From NCBI RefSeq assembly GCF_964340395.1, contig NC_135556.1, forward strand, positions 8,520,001-8,584,000: a DNA stretch of 64,000 bases, written 5' to 3'. Below, in pieces: positions 44,480-57,788 of the stretch; position 1 is the stretch's first letter; every line of letters begins with the position of its first letter. The position numbers and the translations under genes were made by a program. Source of the stretch: Glandiceps talaboti (Eukaryota > Hemichordata > Enteropneusta > Spengelidae). Under the pieces are notes generated by a model, which worked only from the letters and a program-made list of their open reading frames with translations, had not been told where the DNA came from and ran no database searches.

Positions 44480-45215
44480 TGACTTTCATTTCATTGAACT
44501 ATATACACACACCCATGTAGATACCACAGGATGATACAATAATGTTGTGGAGTTTGTTGGTGTTAATTTCATTGAGTAGTCCTTATTCGTACTAATTTTG
44601 TAATAATCAATAGTCAATGCTTATTATGGTTTCCACGCTGAAACACCACTGCTGGGGGACAGTAGTTGTCTCACAAATGTTATATAAAGATATATACTGT
44701 CTTATGTATATACAAGTTTCTTTCTTTTTTCAACAAGTTGATAAATTATAGTGTAGATGGTATCCGTGGCTTTGAATCTCTTCTCACGTACGCGTCAAGC
44801 TCATTGAGAAGCTGATGAGTTGAAATTCAAATTCAAATGAAGCCACCTACACAGTCTCCACACCTTTGTTGGTCAATCACAGAATTCTGGTCAATAGTAA
44901 GTCGGTGTTTTTTTTAAGGGTAATACATTAGTTCCAAACATAGTGCATTTGTCATATCAGGCCACTGTTTATACACTGTTTGCATCATTCTAACAGTTGG
45001 GGTTTACTTGTTTGTATGAACACATGTGCAGTTTGGTTCATGATTTCGCAGTGAACTAGATGGGGAGACGAGATTCGAGGCCACGGATAGCAACCATACT
45101 ATAATTTATCAACTCTGAATTTCATTGAAAAAAGAGAAAAAAGCTGCTTTCCTCTGAGTTTCCATGCTACTGGTAGCAGCTAAAGCTACAAATTATGGTT
45201 GTCACAATTTGAAGT
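44480..45215. other. Sequence present in unit B but deleted from unit A
   Basis: Unit A jumps from about 16160 to the equivalent of 45217. I see no coding frame or repeat here beyond the fragment at 44330-44477. Confidence 0.5.
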
Positions 45216-46200
45216 GAATTGAGTGAATTATCTACTGGATTGAATACAAACCTATGACGCATGTCCACCTTAGTGGTTTCCGAGTTTCTTGTCAGAACCA
45301 GTCACACAATCGTCGAATAATCAATCGAGCTTATTCATGTTTTTCAATACCGATGTCTCGAAAGATATGTACAATAATACATCATCTAACTTGTTTTCGT
45401 TTTTGAATTGTACTGCGTTTGTTGCCCTGGCGGTGGGGTTACCTTTTAAATGGTAATAGTCGGGGAGACGTGGTGGGGGTTGGGGCTAAGAAGCAGACCA
45501 ACTATCCATTCTTACAAGTCTTGCTTTAGTCGGATTTTGCTGTGATCACTGGCATTTCTTTATAATGGTGTGGCGGTCGGATGTTCCTAAGCCAAGTATC
45601 TAGTATTAGGTTGTTTTCCGTTATTTCCTACGACTACGTGAAGTTGACCTAGACTGTCTCGTGCCTTTTTGCTACGTTTTATCTAAAACTAAAGTCGTCG
45701 CAGCGCTCCGATGCGGAGCAATACTACTATAATCGCAAACTGAAGCTTCGGCATCTACCACAGTCACATGTACCGAACCAGGCAGGCGGGCTTAACAATG
45801 TAGCTTGCTGGGTTAGTGAGCGTAGAGAAGGCGGCTACGAAGATTCTAAATACCATGACATTATTACAAAACCCTGTTTCAAAGTTTTTATGTCTGTCGC
45901 CGTTTTGCCGCTTTTTTACGTGATTAAGGAATGCTTTTGGACATTTCGTATGACATGATAAATCCGCAATTAATGTTAAACTTAGGAATTGTCCAAATAT
46001 TTGGCAGATAGATACGATGTAATGATAGAAATGTCCACCTAACTTTCATGATGCACATGTGTTTGTACAGTTGCACATGAAAAACGAAAAAGATGGCAGA
46101 CACTCACGTGGGAAAGTAGTTGCATTTCGTACAGTTTCAGTATCTGCACAGCTAAAATATACCATCGCAATATGTTTAGGACAAGAATGTACTAGTCTGG
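45216..46200. other. Conserved non-coding part of the upstream block (also 16165-17180)
   Basis: Very similar in the two units. A 121-residue open frame in unit A (16541-16906, plus) is broken in unit B by small indels and stops, so it is unlikely to be a gene. Confidence 0.5.
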
Positions 46201-46234
46201 ATGCCAACGTGGTTTCTAACTAAACTATGTCTGG

Positions 46235-46432
46235 TCAAAGTCCCTTAATCACCACAAAAGGTTGTTCATCCAAGCAATGAATCCCAACTGTTATAATGCT
46301 GTAAACAGTGTACAAGTAGCATCCTGAGCTGACAACTATACCATATTTGGACTTTACATAACTGTCCCAATAAACACTAACTTTATGAGGGACTGTGTTA
46401 TAGGTTAGAATTTTGTGATTGATTAACAAAGA
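46235..46432 (-). CDS. Candidate terminal exon, membrane-protein-like (unit B)
   Basis: Open frame to TGA? or TAA-type stop at the low-coordinate end, ending QPFVVIKGL, with YGIVVSSGCYLYTVYSIITVG as a probable membrane segment. Upstream on the minus strand is ACCACCCACACAG, a usable acceptor. The copy in unit A (17206-17406) is open over the same length with about four residue changes. Function unknown. Confidence 0.33.
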   Translation of the reverse strand, partial: SLLINHKILTYNTVPHKVSVYWDSYVKSKYGIVVSSGCYLYTVYSIITVGIHCLDEQPFVVIKGL

Positions 46433-46473
46433 CATGATGTACTGTCTGTGTGGGTGGTTGATGATGAATTTTA

Positions 46474-46650
<177 letters not shown>

Positions 46651-46689
46651 CGTACACACACATTCTAACCCAATTATGCAATATATAGT

Positions 46690-46889
46690 AATATTGATGT
46701 GTGGACCTGCAATCCCCATAATTTCCAGTGTAGGATACAGCAGTGCTCCATTCCCTAATAGTAACATGGCAAAGGTAATACCAGTAATACCCAGCAAAAG
46801 GTAATACCCCAGGGACACACAGACGGGAAGAATAGCGCCCTCACAGTCAATTGTACAATGGACAATTGGTTCTTGGAAGTTTACCAAAT
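46690..46889 (-). CDS. Candidate exon of a multi-pass membrane protein (unit B)
   Basis: The minus strand has acceptor GTGTTTGTTTCAG, then an open frame with [13 protein letters not shown], the hydrophobic stretch [17 protein letters not shown] and a second one, [17 protein letters not shown], before running into TG/TA repeats. The donor is unclear (possibly AAT/GTGTGTGTAC). It may be spliced to the open frame at 46432-46235, which has another hydrophobic stretch. No family assigned with confidence. The cysteine and membrane pattern recalls small four-pass proteins such as TMEM272-like proteins, but this is only an impression. Not present in unit A. Confidence 0.3.
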
Positions 46890-47140
46890 CTGAAACAAAC
46901 ACGGTTTGACTGGAGCAAGTGAAAGGGAAATAACCTCTTGAAGAAGTCCAAATTTTTTAACCTTTCTATTGCCGCCTCTGCGTGTATTCTAACTTTCGCT
47001 ATTTTTCTTGGGTCTCTCTCCCTTCTTGGGGTGTAAAGCGATCATCGTCCATTCAAAAATGGCGGGATGTTCAGGTCAACTCGCTTTTCATACAACACAT
47101 CGTGTATTGTGAAACCTCGATCGGCAAGTATCAGAAAGGT

Positions 47141-47521
47141 CATTCCACTGTTTATGAATGTGCATACTGGAAATGATGTCATTCCAGTTTCAAAGCATTG
47201 AAAAGGCTGTCATTCCACTTATGCTATAGAGTGGCGGCTGTCATTCCACTTGTTTAACAGTGCAGAGGATGTCATTCAACTAATTGAATGTAGAAAAGGG
47301 TGTCATTCCACTGTTTACATACTGGAAATGCTGTCATTCTTGTTTCAAATATTGGAAATGCTGTCATTCCTCTTCTGCTATAGAATGGCGACTGCCATTC
47401 CACTTGTTTTACAGTGCATAGTGTGTCATTCAACTAATTGACTGTAGAAAAGTGTGTCATTCCGCTGTTTACATACTGTAAATGTTGTCATTCGTTTTCT
47501 GTCATTCGGGCTGTCATTCGT
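47141..47521. repeat. 31-bp-period satellite with a pentamer higher-order repeat
   Basis: The box TGTCATTC recurs with its CATTC at 47141, 47180, 47211, 47242, 47273, 47304, 47335, 47365, 47396, 47427, 47458 and 47489, that is 30-31 bp apart after the first, then at 47503 and 47515. The text between boxes cycles through five types, so unit n matches unit n+5 (period 154-155 bp): GTTTCAAA, TGCTATAG, TGTTTAACAG, TAATTGA, GTTTACATACTG. Stops fall in all frames, so it is not coding. It is absent from the corresponding part of unit A. Confidence 0.9.
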
Positions 47522-47869
47522 TTTAGGGTCACGTTTACGGTTCTTTTTTATTATAAAACTCTCATCTCATGGCATCAAAATTTGCAAATTGTCGATTATA
47601 TAAAAGTGTCGATAGAAATCCACATTCAATGCATTGCATGTACGAACGCTTATTTTCCTGTTTAGTCAGCACTGATTTTTCTACAATACCGCCCAAAATG
47701 TTCATACATGTACATCGTGATGGAACACTTCACGATTCTATAAATGGAAACTGTATATGATCACTAGTATTTTTGTAAGTAAGTGAGGAAGGAAAGAAGT
47801 GCAGGTAAGTATTGTGAACATGTACAACTATTGCCGTTTGTTTCACGTGTAGGCCCAACAAAGCATTTT

Positions 47870-48110
47870 TTTAAACCAGATTTAAACTGAATTCCACCTG
47901 TAAGGGAACCACTAATTATGCAAATAACTCATTAAACTAAAACAACTATGGTAACAGGCTTTGTTTTTGGACAATAATTAATTATGCCAATTATTCACTA
48001 CTCTTCAAACGAAATCAACAACTTTTATAGGAGATATGCACTCTGTTATGTTTAACATGTAAACTAAATTGTATTGAAAATGAAGTATGCAGTCTTAAGA
48101 TATAGCCTAA
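47870..48110. repeat. Dispersed repeat, counterpart of 17530-17885
   Basis: Reverse-complement match to the unit A segment. It sits just left of the D2 boundary at 48112. Confidence 0.6.
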
Positions 48111-48603
48111 TACCTTGGGTAGGGACTCACGCATGCGCAGACACAAAATTACGTCATTTTCTAATAATAGTAGTATGGGCGTATTGTTGAACTACACTAT
48201 TGAGGTGCTACATTTGCTGATTTTGACGGAAATTGGAGTACCTCTGAACACTTCTTTGGTCTTGAAGGCTCCGTAATTAATATTGGCGCTAGGAAATGTC
48301 TGAATTTTTGGCAGGCAATGAGTAAATTAGCAGAATAATCCACCCAACCACGGTCCCTCTAATCACTCAACTTTGCGATTCAGATCTGAATGGCTTCCAA
48401 CTATTTACGTTTACGTTTAATGCAGGAAGTGTAGCTCTCTGCTTTCGGTTCAACATCGGAACGAAAAAAAAGTACAAACACAGAAGAGAAAGTCTTCGGA
48501 ATCACATCAAACGCTACAATTATTGCAGTTACTCATGCCCAAATATCGCGTTACTTTACGTGATAAAACGTAACATCGCAAGAGAAAGAGCATGCACACT
48601 TAC

Positions 48604-48745
48604 CAAAGCTGTTGGTGATACGTGTGCAGTGATGTTCGACTGTGCTAGTTGTTGATGTTGTCGGTGTGACGGATAAATATAACACAATATGGAAATCACT
48701 TTGACAGGGTTGAAAGAAGCGTCCTTTTTTTACGACGAGCTGGCG
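48604..48745 (-). other. Third copy of the 5' UTR exon (block D2), diverged
   Basis: It ends in CAGCTTTG followed by donor GTAAGTGTGC on the minus strand, with a TATATTTAA box upstream near 48775. The matching stretch of block D1 (near 18440) lacks about 300 bp including this exon. It could be an alternative distal first exon for copy B or a relic. Confidence 0.35.
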
Positions 48746-49702
48746 TTGTCTAAAACGAATATTCCCCAAAAAATTAAATATAACCTTCCCCGTGTTACTT
48801 CAAAGAGGACAAATGCGTGATCTATGTGCATGAACAGTCAAATGGTACACCAGTCAAAGCAACCCTTTATTCATACGTATGCAGATGAATATCTATTATT
48901 TGCCTAGATAATATATAGACGAGTGCACAGCTTTGTGGACTTTCACCTTTCTAAACCTTTGACTTTCTTTCATTTCACTAAACCGTATACACACCCACCT
49001 AGATACCACGAGATGATGTAATAATGTGAAAAGTTATGAGGAAAATTAGATTTTACATCTCCCCTGGAATATCTAGTATCCACACTGAGTGACTATACGA
49101 GTAAAATTTTGTCTGCAGATCATAATATTACATTTCCTTGGTATTAGAATGTATTTATTTTCAGGGCTATCATGTTGCCAGCAATATACTGGACAACATA
49201 GCCAATAGTAAGTGAATCGAATTAGTAATCTAGTTTAGAAACTGCTGTAGTACAGAAAACATTTTTATGACATTTTTTTAATTTCTATTGAAACCAATGA
49301 CATTTATCACATTTCATTATTCAAAACTTTTCAAAAATATTCATGGTTAAAAATAAAATATTTTCAAAAATAAATATGGTTAAAATTAGCAGTGTGGTCA
49401 ATGAATGTGAGGGGGGAGTTTTGAGTCAGTGCCATGATTAAACTGAAAAATTATGAACAGGACAAGTACACGCATGGAAAGCCGCAGTTTTAGTAAGTCT
49501 AAAGATACAATATATATAATATAATGTGATATATATGAAAATCTAACAATATATATAATATAAAGTTTCTAAAATGATGTGAACATATCTTTATATGATG
49601 CAAACAATTTCATTATATGATGCAAGTACATCATTATGTGTGACAATTATTGACATGGGTTTACAAGTATGTTAACTCCATTTATGATATTGTACTTGAT
49701 AA

Positions 49703-49992
49703 TTAGCTGAATTAATCAATATTAATAGTTCACTCAATCTAAGAGATATCCTAGAATTTTTGGTTACTAAACCATGAATATTTTGTATGCCCGTGAATCA
49801 TACTTCTCATAGGGTTCCTATCTAAAGAGCTTTATGCGTGTGAAACATTAGCTGAATTAATCAATATTAATAGTTCACTCAATCTAAGAGATATCCTAGA
49901 ACTTTTGGTTACTAAACCATGAATATTTTGTATGTCCGTGAATCATACTTCTCATAGAGTTCCTATCTAAAGAGCTTTATGCGTGTGAAACA
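49703..49992. repeat. 145-bp tandem duplication specific to D2
   Basis: TTAGCTGAATTAATCAATAT begins at 49703 and again at 49848. D1 has a single copy near 19397. The two D2 copies differ at only a few bases, so the event is recent. Confidence 0.88.
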
Positions 49993-50139
49993 TTGGATTT
50001 TGGTTAGCCATTTACCAGATACACTTAAAATTACTGAAAATGTAACATGTAAAATGAAATATGCAGTGTGCGGTATTATGCTTTGAAAATAGAGTATCTG
50101 TTGCAAGAACAAAAAGAGTGTTTGTTGTCAACAGATGGG

Positions 50140-50310
50140 AGGGGGGGTCATTGTGTTATTTTACTTGTCAGAGGGGGTTGGGGGTTGGATTGTTTTGTGG
50201 ATGAATTGCAGGGGGGGGGGGTCACTATCTTTAAGTACAACATGAACAAAAAGTGACCGGCCCACCCCTGGCCGTAAAAAAACCTGATCGCTCCCTTATG
50301 GAGGGGTGCA
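50140..50310. repeat. Diverged poly-G repeat, block D2
   Basis: Counterpart of 19686-19870, with different lengths of the G and A runs. Confidence 0.4.
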
Positions 50311-51434
50311 GTAACAGTAATCCTGATAAATAAAGTTATAAGGTAAAATAGTAATACTTGCAAAGAGCTACCCATTTTAGTTTACTGGAAGACTGTCAAC
50401 ACAATATAATGTCGACGATTAACAATACATTCATGCCAAGCAGTTTTACTTGATTCATCCTTGAACCCAGAGATTCATAAAAAACCCGCAAAATATACAT
50501 GTATAGTAAGGCTAATCTGGATGGCCTGAAAGCTGAACCTAACGATTATGTTACAAACTATTTAAAAACATACACAAAGCGCTCTGTGGAGAGGACAACT
50601 GGACAAATAAAACCGGTTGTTTATAAAATAGCCCTGAGTGTCTCATGTCATAAATATCCTGCTATTGAAAGTGGAATTCCAAATGGGTATAACACATACC
50701 TTAAGTACCACAAATAAATCTCGATCAATGGTTTGTCACTTATAAACATTTTCATTGCCAACTTCCCTTTAAGCTGACAGAAACAGATCCCTATTGTTTG
50801 AAATACGTCATCAAAGGTTTAAAGATTCCGAGGAAGATTGTTCAAGAAACCACAAATGATACTTTATGTACCTTTATCAGCAAATTTATCGTTTAATGTT
50901 TCTAACTTTTACTATACCATATAAAACGTTTATGAGAAGATATACAACAGGTACATCCAACAAAAGCATACACGTCTGTTTGCCTACTCCTCCATCATTC
51001 TTAAGGTTTAAGAGTGTTTCAGAAGCTCTACTTGTCAAATATGAGCTCGACACGCAACAATACCAATGAAAAGTTGAAAGGTCAATTGATTAGACCGACA
51101 TATACGCCGTGGTAGGTCGTACATTTTTGTGTGTGTTGTGTTCCACGATCATACGCTTTGATTCTAAATCAAAGTGCTTCATTTCATCTATTTGATATAT
51201 CATAGGTTGTACCAGACAATTTGGTAAGATAAACAAGTGGAAGAAGATACCTTACAACCGATTTCAAGTTAGCGTCCACTGGCTCTGTTTAATACAACCA
51301 TGGAGAAATCAATACGAAACCACATTCTACACTAAAGACAGCAAGATCGCAATTTCTTGCAACATTTCGTCTATTATGAAATAAACAATTTAAAACATAC
51401 TGCAACCAGACACAGAGATGTGGATGCCAATGGG

Positions 51435-51461
51435 TATGTGTGTGTGTCTGCGTGCGTGCGC

Positions 51462-51504
<43 letters not shown>
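51435..51504. repeat. (TG)n-(CG)n-(TG)n in D2
   Basis: Alternating purine-pyrimidine tract with about nine CG steps inside TG, a Z-DNA-type sequence. D1 has only TG. Confidence 0.9.
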
Positions 51505-51506
<2 letters not shown>

Positions 51507-52289
51507 TACATATATTAGGGTCAATATATGTACAAGAGCCATACCGAGTGTAAACTTGAGGTATTGAAGATCATTGTCGTCGGTCGAATAAGGTTGTTTT
51601 TTATTCTATGATTCTTCTAGCTCTACTGTTTACTCTTGAGATAGCTGTGGTCTTGTAGTTACGTTACGTTTGGCAAGGTGAGTGTTGAGTTTTAAATTAG
51701 CAGTTTCCGCTCTGTATTTATAGTTGGTCAATGGAACATATATGCTATGATATTTAAGAAATGTCTCCATCTGGTGGATTTGAATAAGGCCTGAAAAGAT
51801 TGTTTGGTTCCAGGTTATAAACGACCCCACCTAGTTATTTACTGCAGACTCTAAATTTTCACATACCTTAAGTACCATCAAGATCGATGCTTAGTCACAA
51901 CTATTTTCATTGCCAATTTCCTTGTAAGCTGACAGAAACAGATCCCTACAGTTTGGAAGATGTCAACCGTCACTTATTCCATACACCCTCACAAGTAGCC
52001 ATCGTGGTGAATATGTTTCTCTCCCAAAACAGGTTAAGGGAAAAGCCTGATTATCTCAAAGTATCACCAAGTGAAGGTTAGCGCTCAGTATCTTACTTCT
52101 GGCAAAGCCCTCATCTGTTTGCCAAGACATTTCTTTATATGTATGGCCCCGAAGTCGATTGTCGAAGTACTGTATCATGCAATACACATCTTGTACATCT
52201 CCATGCGGGGTTGGCTACCGTATAATTCAATTGAGCATAGGCAGAATTTCCGTGTAGCCTTTATAGGAAGTTTGAGGTACGAAAATTCT

Positions 52290-52435
52290 TGTGTTCATGG
52301 GGGGGGGGGGGGGGGGGCGTGAACAATTTTGAGAGGGCGATAGGGAGGGCTGCGAACAACATATATAACCAACATTTTCTCTCTAAGGACCCCACCCCCT
52401 CCCCGCACTGTAAATTCTGACCACAGCCTAAGGGC
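52290..52435. repeat. Poly-G/poly-C repeat, reversed, block D2
   Basis: Counterpart of 21826-21966. The homopolymer length differs between the two blocks. Confidence 0.55.
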
Positions 52436-52527
52436 AGATGTCAGAGTTATGCGAAAAATCAACATAGTTGTGAGAAACAGTAAGATTAGTTCGTGAATAC
52501 ACCTTGAGTTTTTTATGACAACGACAC

Positions 52528-52704
52528 ATGCATTACAGTGAGTGTTCCAGAAAATGTTACCAGGTTTATGGCAAACACAATGATAAAACTCTCCACACAA
52601 TACAAGCTATGTCACAAATAGGTGAAGAAGATACCCCGGAGAATTTTGAAATTGCTAATGCAATGACTATTCAAAATGTTAGAATGTTTGCACACCAACA
52701 ATAA
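52528..52704 (+). CDS. Small open frame of unknown identity, block D2
   Basis: Copy of 22064-22240 without residue change. Confidence 0.25.
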   Translation: MHYSECSRKCYQVYGKHNDKTLHTIQAMSQIGEEDTPENFEIANAMTIQNVRMFAHQQ

Positions 52705-52757
52705 TAATAGTGCCGTTTACTTAATATTTCAATCTGTAATGGAAGTTGTCCATATCA

Positions 52758-52759
<2 letters not shown>

Positions 52760-52845
<86 letters not shown>
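52760..52845. repeat. (TA)n in D2
   Basis: Counterpart of 22296-22377. Confidence 0.95.
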
Positions 52846-52851
<6 letters not shown>

Positions 52852-53647
52852 TCGGAGCAAATGGCGCGATAGTTTTTTTTTATATTTTTTTATTTATGTA
52901 CTCTATTGGATAACACACACAGGAACAAAAGTCGTGTAACAAAAAAATTAAACCTCATCATATCTATAACACAACCAAAAATACAATAAAGCGATAAAAG
53001 GCAAAGTACATTACAAAATATCCCTACTCAGCAAGGTAAATAAGCATTGTAACCTTTCTGACTGAAATAAAGTGTTCTAATTTCTGTACCTGTTTAACCT
53101 GTAACTTACAGTGTAAATGGTCTTCTCTAATGATCATTGCTAGTTTGCTACTTGCAATGATGTTTCAATCACATTTATATAATCGAACCACAAAAGCTTA
53201 CTTCACAATAGAAAGTATATATATAACTGTATGAACACAATAATTTCACACTTACAATTTTGGAGTAGAAAATGTCAGATCAAAAACACACTGTTTATAT
53301 TCGATTTTCAGCTTCCTCTAGTCTTGAAATACCGCACTACTGTAGATGTACCAAAACGCACTACTGGGCCAGTTCTGAGCTGTATGTCGTTGATGTCTGA
53401 CTCAAATCTATTGTGGTTTATTATTAACTTTGTGCTTTAACTAAGGTCAGGGTTTATCGACTGACTATAAAGCAACGCTTATTGGAGTTTTTATGTTGTC
53501 ATTTGATGTAAACTCGACAAGACAAACAGACAAAAAGAACCATACCAGATTTGACCTGAAAGTGTCCCAATGGTGAGGTTGAGTTAAATATGCTTATGAC
53601 AATACATGTATTTTGCTAAAAATATCATATAGTACACTCATAAATCA

Positions 53648-53648
<1 letters not shown>

Positions 53649-53702
<54 letters not shown>

Positions 53703-53706
53703 ATAT
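53649..53706. repeat. (AAAT)n in D2
   Basis: Expanded relative to D1. Confidence 0.9.
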
Positions 53707-55872
53707 AAATAAAGCCATTGCATATTGTTGGTAGTGAATGACTGATGGACCCTTTTGATATAGCAAAGTCTTAGAATTTACATTATCGAGAGTAAGAATT
53801 TGGGTCACTTCCTAATTTTCAATTTTATAAAAGAAAATAGAAAATAGGTTGACCACGATTAGCCACGGAACAAATAATGTGGAATTTAGGTATATAATAT
53901 GGTTATTTCTTGATATATTAGTGTATGGAATATGTAAAATAAACTTTGATGTCTTGTCATTAACATTATCTTTATCTTATCCAGCCTTTGTGGAGACCAA
54001 TAAATTTTTTTTGGGTATATTCGAAGTCGTGGTTCCTACACAAAGACAAAATACAACATTCGTTAATTCATGTCATTAGTCATGTTATTTTGATGAACTA
54101 ATCTACGTAAAGACGGTTTGGCTTACAGTGATTATTGTTACAGTATTAAATACTCTAAAAGGCAGCATCTTTTTCCTTGATTAATACATGATTTGTGCAT
54201 TTGCGATTTTAAATTACTGCAGTGGAGAATATCCCACTGCTTCCTAAAGAATTGTTGGCATGTGTGATAAGATGAGATTTTATTCCACCATAGATCTTGG
54301 AGGGGCGTCCATCAAGAATGGTGTTCTCTAATTTGATTTTGTTGTAGCGACAATGGTCGGTCGAATAAGGTTGTTTTTATTTTATGATTCTTCTAGCTCC
54401 ACTGTTTACTCTTCAGATAGCTGTGGTCTTGTAGTTACGTTACATTTGTCAAGGTGAGTGTTGAGTTTAGCAGTTTCCGTTCTATATTAATAGATAGTCA
54501 TATATGCGGTGATATTGAAGAAATGTCTCCTTCTGGTGGTTTTGAATAAGGCCTAAATATCGTTTGGTTCCGGTTACCGACACTGTTTTTTCATTGCCGA
54601 CCCTAACCTTTTTTGTAAGTATTCGGGGGGGGGGGGGAATCAAATAAAATTGCGAAAATTATGAAGTCTGAGGTGTGAAGCAGTCGATGCGGAAACTTAA
54701 AGTAACTTAAAAGACAAAATAAAACTGTTCTTCCAGTCTGCAATGGCTGTACATCTGATGAGAAATAATACAGAAACCATGCGGAAAACACAACTACATG
54801 AACTAGACACTCACATGAAAAGAAATCAACTTAAAATAGAGCGTATTCGGAACCACACGATATTTTAGGCCGATGGAGTTAGATGACAGTACATCGTCCA
54901 GAGGTCGAAATGTTTTTTTTTGTGAGCTCGAGGTTGTTGTAAAGTGTACATGTGGTGTGGACATGTCCTTTTTAGTTTCATATATGTATCAAGGAAGGGT
55001 GGTTTTATGCCATTAATTTCCCCGTGGTCCAGGATACGGTAACACTCTCTCTGTAGACACAGCGTTATAAATAGCTTTGAGTGTCTCATGTCATAAATAT
55101 CTTGCTATTAAAGGTGGAATTCGAAGTGGGTATAACACATACCTCAACTACTATCAATAAATCTAGATCGATGCTTTGTCACAACTATTTTCATTGCCAA
55201 CTTCCATTTAAGCTGACTGAAACAGATCCCTATTGTGTTTGAAATACGTCAACCGAAGCATTGAAGGTTCTGAGGAAGAATGTTCAAGAAAATAAATTAC
55301 ATTTTATGTCAATAAATTTATTGTTCAATGTTTCTAAAGTGTATACCATACAAAATGTTTTATGAAAAGATATACAACAGGTGATCCAACAAAAACTGTT
55401 CGAACACTTTCATTTTCAATTGCAGGCCAAAATTTCAGGTCGTTAGTGGAAGGGGAGAATAACGCCGATTAATTGGGATTTGCTTTTAACACTAGCACAC
55501 GAGTACGCATGATAACATATACACCTCTCCGACTCTTCCGCGTTGTTTCAACTGTGCTCTCAATTCATTTAGCGACACTTTTTCAGTAACTGTTAAGGAT
55601 GAGCGATAGATATTTTAAAAATGCAACTGCGCATACGGTCGCGCAGTGCACACTGTTTTACGTTTACGTGCTTTTTTACAATGTTGCCATAGTCAGTTCG
55701 TACTACATTCTTCAAAATGTCATCGGCTCCTAAAAACAGCGGTTGTTTTAAAAAAAACAAAAGAGACGGGAAAAGGTTAAAAGTGTTCTTGGAAAAGCTG
55801 AAAAGACTATGGGCAACATCCAACCAAACTAGGGAATGTGTTCAACTAGACATTCTTTATGCAGACTCCCAA

Positions 55873-56282
55873 CTACATAAGATTTGCCACAATAGCCATG
55901 GATAAGAGTGCATGAGTTATTATTAACTTTCCTTTGATCAGAATGTGAGAAAAGGAGGCCTTTGCTTTACTGTGGTATGGCGCCGTCATATGGCGAGAAT
56001 GAGAGAGGCTAATTCCTCTGTAGTTCAGCGGAACTCTACTATCATTTGTGGTATTCTTTGGAATACAAGAAATAATGGCTCTCTTCCACACATCAGGAAT
56101 CTTATCACAGTCAAAACACAATTGAAAAAGTTGATGTAGAACTGAAATGTCTTCTGCAGCACATCGTAAGGAATTTTGTCAACTCCTACTGCCTTCATAA
56201 CTGTCTTAACGTCTTCTAAAGTAAAATGCCTCTTCAAAAAATAGTTACACTCATACAAAGGATCATCCATATGACCTTCCAA
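55873..56282 (-). pseudogene. LINE RT fragment, block D2
   Basis: Same two-frame RT fingers remnant as in D1. Confidence 0.65.
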
Positions 56283-57054
56283 ATTTCATTATATAAAAAT
56301 ATTATCATTATTTACACACCGTCGCAAACCACGGCCTGTTTTACGGCACCGTTCTTAACGCTCCGCCCCACTGGAAGTGTAACAGAAGAAATAACAGTTC
56401 TGGTTTGCGAGAATGTTTTGAAGTGCAGCGGAAGAAATAACAGCTGTGATTTACGAGAATGCATTTACAGGGTTTTGATAAAATGAGGAGTAATTTTGGC
56501 ACCAAACATTAAGAATGTCCTTAGTTGAACACAAAATATTACCCAGATTATCATAGACTTCCATCGAAACTGATTTACTTTTCGTTTGCCCGAGTCGCTT
56601 CAATTCAACCAAAAACTGACGACGGTCGTGTAGACATAAAGCTTCAAAATCATAATAACAGTACTTCTATATTGGCTTTCATGATGAAATCGCAGACTCT
56701 TGTCAAATATTTTAGATACCTTGCATGCCATGCTTAAATTCCATGGGAAGTCTACGTTTACCCAAATTCCGACCTCTGTACCCTATGAACACCTTTTCCT
56801 TTTCTTTAATATCATTCCATGAGGTAGACAGTTCAGCGTTCCAATAAAGTTTATGACATTTAGGTGAGCAATACGAGGCCCATCAGACTGGGTGTCCTAT
56901 TCCGTCAATTCTTCAATACCGTTTACACGATGTCTAGCGTGACTGTCAGGTGTTTTCTTCATGATACGACCGTTTGCCGTGATGTGATAGTCGTTACCAT
57001 TAGGAAGTTGAAAAAAACCTTGTGCATACTGTTTGATCTCAGACCGAAGTACGA

Positions 57055-57372
57055 TCAATCTTTCAACGTGAGTTTTACGTGAGGGTAAATAAAGGGGCCA
57101 TATCTATCACTGTCATTCAACCGATGCTTCTCTCGTAGCACCTTCTTTTTCTGCTCTACATTTTCCATTGCAAACTTAACCAAACCAGTTTTATCATGAC
57201 GTACTGCGTCCAACACTTGTATATTAGCGGCCATGTCAGCTTCAAGCTCTTGTATAATAGCGTTAACTTTCCCGATCAAATTCTCATCTTCTCCATAGGG
57301 AACGCCTGAGGCGATGATAGTTATGCCTGCTACATCTGTCGGGTTCTGCATACCACCTTGCACACCTGGCAA
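57055..57372 (-). pseudogene. LINE ORF1-like fragment, block D2
   Basis: The same 105 residues as the D1 copy, with no residue difference. Confidence 0.6.
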
Positions 57373-57742
57373 ACGTTGTAACTTTCGTTCAACTTCGTTA
57401 ATTTTACCCTATACTATAGTCTCGCAATATCCATATTAAAGTCATCTTTCAAATCTTGAACTTTATGCTGGATGACAATTGTTAGATCATTCCTCAGACG
57501 GTCGATTTTTGCTTTCAAGAGAGCTCGAGCGTTGTATAGAAGATTGACCTGCTCTCAACTCTTGCAGTAGACCCATTACGTCATCATCATTTTTACCACG
57601 CCCAAAGCATAGGTCACCATTTATCATCTATCGTTTATTTGAGTACACGTAACAAAACCCTGGACACTTCATCAAGAAACTATCTTTTAAGAAATAATAA
57701 GGAAGGAAAAACTTGTAGCAGTAACATTAAGGCAACTACTCT

Positions 57743-57788
57743 TCTAATCTAATCTAATCTAATCTAATCTAATCTAATCTAATCTAAT
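57743..57788. repeat. (TAATC)n pentanucleotide repeat in D2
   Basis: Counterpart of 27267-27317, one unit shorter. Confidence 0.92.

Larger units (their letters stand above)
55873..57606 (-). mobile_element. Decayed non-LTR retrotransposon, block D2 copy
   Basis: Near-identical copy of 25397-27130, including its frameshifts and stops. It is inherited by segmental duplication rather than a second insertion. Confidence 0.7.

Noticed and set aside
47141-47521. CRISPR-like array (short direct repeats, regular 31-bp spacing)
   Set aside because: The spacers themselves repeat every five units, there is no cas gene, and the context is a eukaryotic genome; it is a higher-order satellite.
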